NCBI GenBank assembly: GCA_938074435.1
Contig: CALJEH010000065.1
Location: 1 to 36,438, forward strand
Reading direction: 5' to 3'
DNA length: 36,438 nt
Source of the DNA: an uncultured Alphaproteobacteria bacterium
GTDB taxonomy: Bacteria > Pseudomonadota > Alphaproteobacteria > Rhizobiales > TMED25
This document shows positions 8,736 to 16,169 of the stretch, one piece after another; positions within the stretch are counted from its first letter, which is position 1; each line of letters begins with the position of its first letter. The notes under the pieces were generated by a model. The model had not been told where the DNA came from. It ran no database searches and saw only the letters and a program-made list of their open reading frames with translations. The translations under genes were made by a program, and so were the position numbers.

Positions 8736-10112
8736 ATGGATATAGCTCAAACATACGCGAAGTATACAAAAGAACTTAAATACGATGATCTAACAGATGA
8801 TGTAATTGATCATGTCAAAAAATTAATCCTCGATATAATGGGGAATGATATCGGCGGCTATGAATGGATGGAATCTGGACCCTCAATACTTGAAGGTATT
8901 AGAGTAATTAATAGAAATGCAAAAGGTGCAACTGTTTTGGCTACCGGTGAAAGGATGGCTCCCGAGTGGGCTTCATTTGCAAATGCATCCATGGCACATA
9001 GTTTGGATTATGATAATCATCACGCAAAAGGTGTAATTCATGCTGGAGGAAGTGTTGTAAATTGTGCCTTGGCAGCTGCGGAGGAAAACAACCTCAGCGG
9101 GAAAGAATTAATAACCTCTGTTGTAATTGGTTATGAAATTGCATGCAGATTAGCAATGGCATTAGGACCTCATTCATCACATGAAATGGGTTTCCACCCA
9201 ACAGGAACATGCGCAACTTTCTCGGGTTCTGCAATAATTGGTCGTGCTAGGAAAATGTCAGAAGAACAAATTGTCAATGCTATGGGATTAAATGGATCCC
9301 AAGCTGCGGGATCTATGCAATATGTTGTAAATGGAGCTTGGAACAAAAGGACTCACCCAGGAATTAATACCCACTCAAGTTTTATTGCGGCCACACTTGC
9401 TCAGTCAGGTTTTATTGGAGCAGCAGAAGTATTTGAAGGCAAGCAAGGTTTCCTCCAAGGCTATGCATTAAGACCAATACCAGAGAATGCAACCAAAACA
9501 CTTGGTAAAAGTTATGAAACACTCGAAAATGCCATTAAGCCGTTTCCATTATGTCGCTATAACCACCAAACTCTTGATCTAGTAATTGATTATCAAAAAG
9601 AAAATAACATTGATACCAAAAGGATTAGTAAAATTGTTATTGATATGCCTACCTATGGTGTGCAACTATGTGGCTCTCCAATTGAGCTCAAACGTAACCC
9701 AAAATCTCCAGTTGATGCCCAATTTTCAGGTTGTTTTGCAGCTGCTTTAGCTTTAACTGAAAAAAGAGCAGATATGCAAATCTTTACATCAGTCCTGGAA
9801 AAAGGTATGACCGATGAATTCAGGAGATTATTATCAATAACTAATATTAAACAAGCGGATGATCTGGATGCAATTCATCCTGAATTCTGGCCGGGTAGGA
9901 TTACGATGACAATAGATGATAAAGATGTTGAACTATACGGTAAGCACATGCGAGGTGAAAAAGAACGTCCAATGTCTATTGAAGAAGTACAAGATAAATT
10001 TAGAGATTTAAGCCCAAACCATGATAGTAAAAAATTAGGTGAAGTATTTAGTGTTATTAATGATCTAGAAAACGCTAATATTGATGACTTATTATCACCG
10101 CTTAGAAAATAA
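8736..10112 (+). CDS. MmgE/PrpD family protein (2-methylcitrate dehydratase-like)
   Basis: This 458-residue protein belongs to the all-cytosolic MmgE/PrpD fold, which includes 2-methylcitrate dehydratase, cis-aconitate decarboxylase and iminodisuccinate epimerase. Typical stretches are visible: ANASMAHSLDYDNHH near residue 80, GYEIACRLAMALG, FHPTGTCATFSGSA, the KRTHPG loop near residue 205, and SPVDAQFSGCFAAALAL in the C-terminal lid domain. The usual DYDD-TH motif reads DYDNHH here. Members act on polycarboxylates or imino acids by dehydration, decarboxylation or epimerisation. A very strong AGGGGGG site precedes the ATG. It leads an operon with an enolase-superfamily enzyme, Gfo/Idh 3 and probably the TRAP genes. 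Confidence 0.87.
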   Translation: MDIAQTYAKYTKELKYDDLTDDVIDHVKKLILDIMGNDIGGYEWMESGPSILEGIRVINRNAKGATVLATGERMAPEWASFANASMAHSLDYDNHHAKGVIHAGGSVVNCALAAAEENNLSGKELITSVVIGYEIACRLAMALGPHSSHEMGFHPTGTCATFSGSAIIGRARKMSEEQIVNAMGLNGSQAAGSMQYVVNGAWNKRTHPGINTHSSFIAATLAQSGFIGAAEVFEGKQGFLQGYALRPIPENATKTLGKSYETLENAIKPFPLCRYNHQTLDLVIDYQKENNIDTKRISKIVIDMPTYGVQLCGSPIELKRNPKSPVDAQFSGCFAAALALTEKRADMQIFTSVLEKGMTDEFRRLLSITNIKQADDLDAIHPEFWPGRITMTIDDKDVELYGKHMRGEKERPMSIEEVQDKFRDLSPNHDSKKLGEVFSVINDLENANIDDLLSPLRK

Positions 10113-10134
10113 TAACATAACAGGAGTTATATGA

Positions 10135-11235
10135 ATGTTTAAGATTGCAAAAATTGAAGCATGTGCTGTTGCTATTCCGCTAAAAATGCCAATCAAAATG
10201 TCTGGGATACTGATTGAAACATGTGATAATTTAGTTGTAAAAGTAACAGATTCAGATGGAAATATTGGCTGGGGTGAAGCTTCATCAGCACCAACAATGA
10301 CAGGTGAAACTGTTGAGGGGCTTGTTGCTGCAACGAAATTTATGGCAGACAGACTCGAAGGAATTGAAGTCACAAGTAATGATGAACTAGTCAATCTGAT
10401 TGAACCTCTCATGGTAGCGAACCATAGCGCAAAATCAGCGATTGATGGCGCATTATATGATCTGATTGGTAAACATTTAAATAAACCGATGTATGAAATT
10501 CTTGGTGGAAAAAACCGTAAAAATGCTCCAATGTTTTGGATGATCGCAGGAAGCAATGATGAACTTGAATTAGCAAAGGCAAGAATTGACGAGGGATATG
10601 TTGCCTTTAAAGTTAAAGTTGGGATGAATGAACCATCACATGACCTTGATAGATCAGAAAAATCAAGAAAAATTTGTGGTGATAATGTCCATGTGTCCGC
10701 GGATGCAAACCAAGGATATCGTCCAGAAGATGCGTTCACCTTCGCAAAAGGAGCAGGCAAAGCTGGGCTAGACTTCTTTGAACAACCTGTTCATGGTCAT
10801 GATATAAAATCAATGGCAAAATGCGCAGAGTTATGTGAAGTTCCAATTGGTGCTGATGAAGGAATTCACTCAATAGAAGATATTCAGAAACACTATGATC
10901 ATAATGCCGCAATGGGCGGCAGCCTCAAATTAATAAAATTAGGTAGTGCACAAGGGGTAATGGAGGGAGCAAAATTAATGCAGAAATTATCAATGTCTGT
11001 AAATCTTGCAGGAAAAACTGCCGACACAAGCATTGCAAGTGCAGCAATTTCTCATTTAGCAGTATCTCTTCCTACACTTGAATGGGATGCAAGTGTTACC
11101 AATCAATATCTAGTTGATGATGTAGCCAAGAACCCAATCCAAGTTATCAATGGAAGAATAATTACGCCCGATGGACCTGGACTTGGTATTGAAGTTGATG
11201 AACAAAAGATCGAACAATATAAACGTGCAGTATAA
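10135..11235 (+). CDS. Mandelate racemase / muconate-lactonizing enzyme family protein
   Basis: This 366-residue enolase-superfamily enzyme has an N-terminal capping domain (residues 1-125) and a TIM barrel. Catalytic features are visible: K159-x-K161 (FKVKVG), metal ligands D190 (DANQGY), E216 (FFEQPV) and D241 (ADEGIHS), and a lysine-containing LKLIKLG strand near 265-268. This fits the muconate-lactonizing subgroup: proton abstraction next to a carboxylate, leading to cycloisomerisation, epimerisation or dehydration. Mg or Mn is required. AGGAG at 10122-10126 selects ATG 10135; the nearer ATG 10131 reads straight into a stop. It is followed 6 nt later by Gfo/Idh 3. The substrate is unknown. 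Confidence 0.88.
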   Translation: MFKIAKIEACAVAIPLKMPIKMSGILIETCDNLVVKVTDSDGNIGWGEASSAPTMTGETVEGLVAATKFMADRLEGIEVTSNDELVNLIEPLMVANHSAKSAIDGALYDLIGKHLNKPMYEILGGKNRKNAPMFWMIAGSNDELELAKARIDEGYVAFKVKVGMNEPSHDLDRSEKSRKICGDNVHVSADANQGYRPEDAFTFAKGAGKAGLDFFEQPVHGHDIKSMAKCAELCEVPIGADEGIHSIEDIQKHYDHNAAMGGSLKLIKLGSAQGVMEGAKLMQKLSMSVNLAGKTADTSIASAAISHLAVSLPTLEWDASVTNQYLVDDVAKNPIQVINGRIITPDGPGLGIEVDEQKIEQYKRAV

Positions 11236-11241
11236 ATAAAT

Positions 11242-12222
11242 ATGGCTGTTGTTAACCTTGGTATTCTTGGAGTTGGGAATTGGAGTAAAAAACTAGCAAC
11301 TACGATTCAAAATATTGATGATGCAAATTTGTTAACATGCTTCAGCAGAACAAGTCATACAAGAGAGGAATTTGCTCAAAAATTTGGTTGTGAACCATCA
11401 ATATCCTTTGATAAATTTATCAATGATAAAAGGATCGATGGAATAATAATTGCTACACCTCATACAACACATGTAGATCTGATTTGTTCAATTGCTCAGT
11501 GTAAAAAACACATAATGGTTGAAAAGCCTCTAGCTTTGTCGAGTATAGATGCAAAAAGATGTGTTGAAGTAACAAAGGAAAACAATGTGCTCCTTCAAGT
11601 TGCCCATTACAGAAGATTATTACCAGCAACAAGGTTATTGCATTATAAAATTACCAATAATAACCTCGGAAAAATACACCTAATAGAAAGTAATTTTAGT
11701 CGACCTTTTGGACCAGACCCCAACAGGCCATGGAGAAATAATGAAATAGAAGCTCCAGCTGGTGCATTCACAGCGCTTGGTGTTCATATGATAGATAATC
11801 TGATATATCTCGGTGGTGATGTACAATCTGTAAATGCGCTAAGTAGCGTTTTAGATGAAGACAAGCCCCTAGATGATATAACATCTGTTCTAATAAAATT
11901 TAAAAGTGGAGCTCATGGAGTAATCAACACCTCCTTGAGATTACCATTCATTGCAAATATATGTGCTCAAGGTAATTTAGCCTCTGCCTGGAGTGAAGAC
12001 GATGGTAATAAATTTTTTATTCAAAAAATAAATGAAGAAAAAAGAACAGAAATTACATTAGATAAAATTGATGGTGTAGAACAAAATTTGAGGAATTTTT
12101 GTAGCTCTATAGTCAACCAAATAGAACCTGAAACAAATGGTGAAGAGTCCTCGAAAGTTGTAAGAGTCCTTGAGGCCATAGTTGAGTCTTCAGATAAAGA
12201 AGGTCTTAATATTCAAATATGA
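11242..12222 (+). CDS. Gfo/Idh/MocA-family oxidoreductase (Gfo/Idh 3)
   Basis: This 326-residue NAD(P)-dependent dehydrogenase is the third of its family in the cluster. It has a nucleotide-binding start NLGILGVGNWSKK (residues 5-17), an EKP motif at 94-96, and ALGVHMIDN, with His182 kept but Ala instead of Asp four residues earlier. It is shorter than the other two and only distantly similar by eye, so a recent duplication is unlikely. It lies 6 nt after the MR/MLE gene. Downstream is a 175-nt gap with a candidate promoter and palindrome before dctP. Confidence 0.86.
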   Translation: MAVVNLGILGVGNWSKKLATTIQNIDDANLLTCFSRTSHTREEFAQKFGCEPSISFDKFINDKRIDGIIIATPHTTHVDLICSIAQCKKHIMVEKPLALSSIDAKRCVEVTKENNVLLQVAHYRRLLPATRLLHYKITNNNLGKIHLIESNFSRPFGPDPNRPWRNNEIEAPAGAFTALGVHMIDNLIYLGGDVQSVNALSSVLDEDKPLDDITSVLIKFKSGAHGVINTSLRLPFIANICAQGNLASAWSEDDGNKFFIQKINEEKRTEITLDKIDGVEQNLRNFCSSIVNQIEPETNGEESSKVVRVLEAIVESSDKEGLNIQI

Positions 12223-12308
12223 AAATACCTCAATTTAATATTAATAATAGATTATTTCTATGTACTTACATCTTAAAAATAGCCTTCTTTTTGGAGATCA
12301 ATTATTAC

Positions 12309-12337
12309 TTGCTATATCAAATTAATGCGACTATCTT
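12309..12337 (+). promoter_or_regulatory. Candidate promoter upstream of dctP
   Basis: TTGCTA (12309-12314) and TATCTT (12332-12337) are separated by exactly 17 nt. The predicted transcription start near 12344 would place the CGTGTCG palindrome within the first ~25 nt of the transcript, a common arrangement for repressor-controlled transport genes. Both hexamers match the consensus only partly. Confidence 0.4.
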
Positions 12338-12348
12338 AAAAGTCTATA

Positions 12349-12366
12349 CGTGTCGTACCCGACACG
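12349..12366. promoter_or_regulatory. Perfect GC-rich palindrome upstream of dctP (operator or leader hairpin)
   Basis: CGTGTCG-TACC-CGACACG is a perfect 7-bp inverted repeat with a 4-nt centre in an otherwise very AT-rich leader, 31 nt before the dctP ATG. As DNA it resembles an operator for a dimeric repressor. As RNA it would form a stable stem-loop. A T-run occurs only about a dozen nt later, so it is a poor terminator for the upstream gene. Confidence 0.5.
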
Positions 12367-12397
12367 ATTCCAAACTATTTTTTAGGGAGAATATGAT

Positions 12398-13471
12398 ATG
12401 TTAAAAGATAGAAATATATTTATGATTTGTGCGCTAGCGCTCACTTTCATAATTACATCAGTGACTTCTGCGTCGGCTGAGAAAATTAAACTAAGAATTG
12501 CATCAGGCCATCCAACTGGAGTTGTCTATGCAGGATTAATGCAAAGTTATTTTCAACCAATGCTAGCTGAAAGAGTAGCTGAGCGTACTGATCATGAGAT
12601 TCAATGGATTGAAGGATATAGTGGAACAATTGCTAAAAACCCAGAAGTTCTTGAAGCAGTTCAAAATGGTATAACAGATATTGGTGGAATGTGCTTCTGT
12701 TTTGAGCCATCAAACTTACCATTACATGCTTTTCAAGTAATGCTACCATTTGGTACAATGAATCCAATGACAAGTCTTAGAATCGCTCAAACAGTTTATG
12801 CTCAAGAGCCATACCTAACAAATGTTTTTGAAGATGATTTCAATCAAGTACTTCTAGCCAGGATAACAGACCAAGGTTACAACCTTGGTACCACATTCCC
12901 TTGGAAAGATCTTTCAGAACTAGAAGGTGAAAAAATAGCTGGTGCTGGTCTAAACCTAAATTGGCTAGACTATGCTGGTATTACACCCGTACAAGGCACA
13001 CTTTCAGAAGCCTACACAGGTCTTCAAACAAACTTATACGAAGGTTGGGTTATGTTCCCAAGTGCATGGGTTAACTTGAAGCTTTATGAACATGGTGATC
13101 ATTACACACTAATTGGTTTTGGTGCTATGACATGGCATGGGTTAACAATCAACAAAGACTCATATGCCAAACTTCCAGACGATGTTAGGGAAATATTACA
13201 TGAAGTTGCAATGGAATATGAAGAACAAGTTGGTATTGTGAACAAAAGGGAATACCCTCAACATCTTGACACACTTCGTGATAAGATCACTGTTACAGAA
13301 CTCCCAGCTGACGTAAGAGCTGCATGGGCTGAGTCACTTGCTGATTGGCCACAATCAGTAGCAAGCGACCTTGAATCAAAAGGCTTACCTGCAGTTAGGG
13401 TGCTAAACCTTGCACTTGATGCTGCTGAAGCTCAAGGGTACAAGTGGCCTGTTCGTTACGTTGTTGAATAA
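12398..13471 (+). CDS. dctP: TRAP transporter substrate-binding protein, DctP family
   Basis: This 357-residue periplasmic receptor captures the substrate for the DctQM permease that follows. The N-terminal signal peptide ends at about ASA-EK (residues 25-28). Family features include ...EAVQNGITDIGGM near 86-98 and the hinge segment LSELEGEKIAGAGLNLNWL (172-190). The arginine that normally pairs with the ligand carboxylate (KxRV/P region) is absent; the aligned stretch is AGAG. The DGQENP-like motif reads EGWVMFPSAW. AGGGAG at 12384-12389 supports ATG 12398; an earlier ATG (12393) stops at once. A long hairpin separates it from dctQ, probably to raise dctP expression above the permease genes. 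Confidence 0.88.
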   Translation: MLKDRNIFMICALALTFIITSVTSASAEKIKLRIASGHPTGVVYAGLMQSYFQPMLAERVAERTDHEIQWIEGYSGTIAKNPEVLEAVQNGITDIGGMCFCFEPSNLPLHAFQVMLPFGTMNPMTSLRIAQTVYAQEPYLTNVFEDDFNQVLLARITDQGYNLGTTFPWKDLSELEGEKIAGAGLNLNWLDYAGITPVQGTLSEAYTGLQTNLYEGWVMFPSAWVNLKLYEHGDHYTLIGFGAMTWHGLTINKDSYAKLPDDVREILHEVAMEYEEQVGIVNKREYPQHLDTLRDKITVTELPADVRAAWAESLADWPQSVASDLESKGLPAVRVLNLALDAAEAQGYKWPVRYVVE

Positions 13472-13485
13472 AATAATCTAATAAC

Positions 13486-13513
13486 TCACAAGATGCCCCC
13501 GGGCATCTTGTGA
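13486..13513 (+). promoter_or_regulatory. 13-bp stem-loop between dctP and dctQ
   Basis: TCACAAGATGCCC (13486-13498) pairs perfectly with GGGCATCTTGTGA (13501-13513). No T-run follows, so this is not a classical terminator. It fits an mRNA-stabilising or processing hairpin that favours dctP over dctQM. The in-frame GTG (13510-13512) that the ORF track uses as the dctQ start lies inside the right arm and would be sequestered. Confidence 0.65.
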
Positions 13514-13533
13514 AGTCAATTCTTCATAAAAAA

Positions 13534-14046
13534 ATGTATTTAATTAGACTAAGTGATAAAATAGCAAAAGTAATGATGATCATTGCTGCAGTATGGGCGT
13601 TTTCCCTAGCTTTCCTCATTCTTGCTGATGCATTATCAAGAAGTTTCCTTAATTATCCTTTAAATGGAACAAAAGATATAGTAGAAAACTCAATCGTTGT
13701 GATTATCTTCTTTCAAGCCGGTTACGCCATACGCTCAAGATCAATGCTGCAATCAGACATATTAGTTTCACAGGTATCTCCAAAGATAAAAAAAATTCTT
13801 TTAATTATAGGATATTTACTAGGTATGTTTTTCTTCTATGTCATGATTACTGGAAGTTGGGACCTCGCTTTCCAAGCTTTTGCTAAGGGTGAATATGAAG
13901 GTGAAGGTGCATTAAAAGTCCCTACTTGGCCAACAAGGTTTATTATTATATTTGGTAGCATATTCTGCTTCCTAAACTATCTGGTTCTTGCAATAGTGGA
14001 CATTTTCAACCTAGATGATGATGAAAGTTGGGCTAACAATGATTGA
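13534..14046 (+). CDS. dctQ: TRAP transporter small permease, DctQ family
   Basis: This is the four-helix small membrane subunit of a TRAP transporter, about 170 residues. Hydrophobic segments are WAFSLAFLILADALS, IVENSIVVIIFFQAGYAI, ILLIIGYLLGMFFFYVMITG and FIIIFGSIFCFLNYLVLAI. The family mark is the ADALSRSFLNYPLNGT loop after helix 1. I choose ATG 13534 (MYLIRLSDKIAK) over the ORF-track GTG 13510, which is buried in the stem-loop; neither has a strong ribosome site, so the start is uncertain. It overlaps dctM by 8 nt. It works with DctM and the Na+ gradient to import the ligand bound by DctP. Confidence 0.85.
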   Translation: MYLIRLSDKIAKVMMIIAAVWAFSLAFLILADALSRSFLNYPLNGTKDIVENSIVVIIFFQAGYAIRSRSMLQSDILVSQVSPKIKKILLIIGYLLGMFFFYVMITGSWDLAFQAFAKGEYEGEGALKVPTWPTRFIIIFGSIFCFLNYLVLAIVDIFNLDDDESWANND

Positions 14047-15376
14047 ATTTGAACTAATACTTATAGGTTTATTACTATTCTTTGTGGCTATTGGTGTACA
14101 CATTGTTATTGCGTTAGGTGTGACTGCTGTACTTGGTGTTTATTTTGCATATGGAGATTTTGGGATGGTCCAAAAACTCGTAGGAAGCACATCATATGAA
14201 GGACTTCGTAATTATGTTTTTGCTGTTATCCCTCTATTTATGTTAATGGGTGAATTTATAAGTAAGTCAGGAACAATTACTGATGTATACAGAGGAATTC
14301 AAAGAGGATTAAGAAGATTGCCTGGCAGGCTTGCTCTTGCAACAGTGATGGGTAATGCGATATTCTCATTCGTGACAGGTGTATCAATTGCATCAGCTGC
14401 TGCTTTTACGAGAATTGCTTACCCTGAAATGAAGAGGCACAGATATAATAACGGTTTCTCGCTCGCATCAATAACTGGATCTAGCGTTCTTGGAATGTTA
14501 ATTCCACCAAGTGTTCTAATGATTGTTTGGGGTATACTTACCGAAAGATCTATTGGCCAGATATTTCTTGCTGGTGTTATTCCAGGTTTATTGCTTACAG
14601 GTCTATTTATTGTCTATATACTCTGTGCTGCATTAATTATGCCAAAACTTGTTGGTTTGAATAAAGATGGCACGCCGATTGCAAGCACTGATGAAGTAGA
14701 AGATGAAAATTTAGAAACAGAAGGTAGTGTTTTGTGGAGTTCAATATGGCTATTTGGTATAATAGCAACTGTTTTAGGTGGTATTTGGGTTGGTTTTTTC
14801 TCACCTACAGAAGGTGCAGGTGTAGGAGCTGCATTGGGATTAATATTAGCAATATCAAAGGGTGCAACTACAAAAGACATCATTGGAACTATCTTATCAG
14901 TCGGAAGAACTTCAGCACCAATACTTTTACTGCTGTTAACTGCATCTCTTTACTCAAGATCACTAGCTATGACTGGTGTTACTTCAACCATACAAGATTT
15001 ATTCCTCTCTACAGGTTTTGGTTATGTTGGGATTGTACTTTTAATGATGCTCATATGGTTTATCTTAGGCATGATTATTGATAGTATTTCTATAATGCTT
15101 CTGACTGTTGCAATCTTTGAACCAATTGCTGTATCATTAGGAATCGAGCCTATGGCATTTGCAATATTAGGAATCATTGCTATTGAGGCTGGGCTCTTAA
15201 CCCCCCCATTTGGTCTACTAGTCTATACCGTAAAAGCTTCTGCAAGAGATAAAAATGTTCGACTTGGTCAGATATTCTATTATTCAATTCCTTATTGGAT
15301 CATTATGTTGATTACAGTAATGTTGTTACTTCTATTCCCAGGAATTGCAACGTTTTTACCTAATCTATTATTTTAA
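14039..15376 (+). CDS. dctM: TRAP transporter large permease, DctM family
   Basis: This 445-residue polytopic protein is the channel-forming subunit of the TRAP transporter. It has about a dozen hydrophobic segments and family stretches such as FAVIPLFMLMGEFISKSG, FSFVTGVSIASAAAFTRIAYPEM, GSSVLGMLIPPSVLMIVWG, FFSPTEGAGVGAALG and GIIAIEAGLLTPPFGLLVYTVK. I choose ATG 14039 (MIEFELILIG), which overlaps the end of dctQ by 8 nt, over the ORF-track start at 14015. It converges on tRNA-Phe with a 19-nt gap and no obvious terminator. Sodium-coupled uptake of an organic acid or similar solute is the general role. Confidence 0.93.
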   Translation: MIEFELILIGLLLFFVAIGVHIVIALGVTAVLGVYFAYGDFGMVQKLVGSTSYEGLRNYVFAVIPLFMLMGEFISKSGTITDVYRGIQRGLRRLPGRLALATVMGNAIFSFVTGVSIASAAAFTRIAYPEMKRHRYNNGFSLASITGSSVLGMLIPPSVLMIVWGILTERSIGQIFLAGVIPGLLLTGLFIVYILCAALIMPKLVGLNKDGTPIASTDEVEDENLETEGSVLWSSIWLFGIIATVLGGIWVGFFSPTEGAGVGAALGLILAISKGATTKDIIGTILSVGRTSAPILLLLLTASLYSRSLAMTGVTSTIQDLFLSTGFGYVGIVLLMMLIWFILGMIIDSISIMLLTVAIFEPIAVSLGIEPMAFAILGIIAIEAGLLTPPFGLLVYTVKASARDKNVRLGQIFYYSIPYWIIMLITVMLLLLFPGIATFLPNLLF

Positions 15377-15395
15377 AATCATATTTGATATTTGA

Positions 15396-15471
15396 TGGTG
15401 CCCTGACCTAGATTTGAACTAGGGACACAACGATTTTCAGTCGTTTGCTCTACCAACTGAGCTATCAGGGC
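15396..15471 (-). tRNA. tRNA-Phe (GAA)
   Basis: Read on the minus strand this is a full 76-nt cloverleaf. The acceptor GCCCTGA pairs with TCAGGGC, the D-arm is AGCTCAGTTGGTAGAGC, and the anticodon stem AACGA/TCGTT encloses CTGAAAA with anticodon GAA. The T-arm contains GTTCAAATC, and the 3' CCA is encoded. A TATACA hexamer lies at 15476-15481, only 4 nt upstream of the mature 5' end. Downstream of yacG is the usual alphaproteobacterial place for this tRNA. Confidence 0.97.
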
Positions 15472-15521
15472 ACAGTGTATACTTACACATGAATATTTAT
15501 ATGAATTTTTTTATGAGAAGT

Positions 15522-15716
15522 CTAGTGATCTTTTTTCAATACATCACTTAAATCTATACTATCATAAATGGTCTCATCATTGATCTTTTCGCCAGGTATA
15601 TAATACCTTCCAGACAACCAATTACCTAAATCTTTATTGGCACACTTATCTGAACAAAAAGGAGCATATTCACTTTGATATTTATTGCTGCAAATTGGAC
15701 AGTTTTTATTATTCAT
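15522..15716 (-). CDS. yacG: DNA gyrase inhibitor YacG (zinc-binding)
   Basis: This 64-residue protein has the YacG treble-clef zinc site: CPIC near residues 5-8 and CSDKC at about 21-25, followed by the typical DLGNWLSGRYYIPGE. In E. coli YacG binds GyrB and inhibits gyrase. The acidic C-terminal tail (DSIDLSDVLKKD) is also usual. It lies downstream of maf and the unknown membrane protein and upstream of tRNA-Phe, matching the conserved order. Full length. Confidence 0.92.
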   Translation of the reverse strand: MNNKNCPICSNKYQSEYAPFCSDKCANKDLGNWLSGRYYIPGEKINDETIYDSIDLSDVLKKDH

Positions 15717-15761
15717 ATCTTATATTAGTATTTTACTTATCAATAATGACAAAAGTTGGCT

Positions 15762-16169
15762 TTAATTAACAAAATATTCCCTAATACCGGAACTTGTTCC
15801 ATCCTTTAGTATAATTTTTATTGAAACTTTTTTAGTAGATGGAGGAATTATACGAAACCTCTCTATGTCCTTTACTTGCCTATTGCACATTGGAAGCACC
15901 AATATATTATTTGGTTGCGCTTCATTTATCCCATATCTAACTTCTTTTATTGAACATCTATTCTCTATTAGATATTCAAATCTAATTATTAAATTAGAGC
16001 CCTGGGAATCAAAAACTAACCATGTTTCTTTGGTAGTTGTATTTTGTTTATGACTACTCGTAAGCAGAAATAAAAGAAAAAATAAGGTTGTTAATATGAT
16101 AGTAAATAAAATTTTATATTTATTATTTTTTAAAATTTTACTTATCTTTCCATCTATATTTAGCGTCAT
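15762..16169 (-). CDS. Hypothetical single-pass membrane protein between maf and yacG
   Basis: I do not recognise this protein. It has about 135 residues: a short basic N-terminus, one strong membrane segment (KILFTIILTTLFFLLFLL) and then about 95 residues that should face the periplasm, beta-rich, with two cysteines (NRCSI and LPMCN) that could form a disulfide. I choose ATG 16169; ATG 16181 is an alternative, and neither has a clear ribosome site. The start lies inside the 3' end of maf (32-nt overlap), so translation is probably coupled. In many alphaproteobacteria the ribonuclease E/G gene occupies this position, but nothing in this sequence resembles it. Lack of stops and the position support a real gene. 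Confidence 0.65.
   Translation of the reverse strand: MTLNIDGKISKILKNNKYKILFTIILTTLFFLLFLLTSSHKQNTTTKETWLVFDSQGSNLIIRFEYLIENRCSIKEVRYGINEAQPNNILVLPMCNRQVKDIERFRIIPPSTKKVSIKIILKDGTSSGIREYFVN

Noticed and set aside
10095-10760. 221-codon minus-strand ORF across the MR/MLE gene
   Set aside because: It is long but antisense to a gene with complete catalytic motifs, and its own translation shows no recognisable domain.
12219-12404. 61-codon ORF between Gfo/Idh 3 and dctP
   Set aside because: It has no ribosome site, its amino-acid composition is random-looking, and it spans the promoter and palindrome ahead of dctP. It looks like a chance open frame.
13486-13513. Rho-independent terminator after dctP
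   Set aside because: The stem is strong but is followed by TGAAGTCAATTC with no T-run, so a processing or stabilising role fits better.
15396-15471. tRNA-Phe as an integration site for the neighbouring island
   Set aside because: I saw no integrase gene and no repeat of the tRNA 3' end near 3212-3246, so there is no evidence for site-specific integration.
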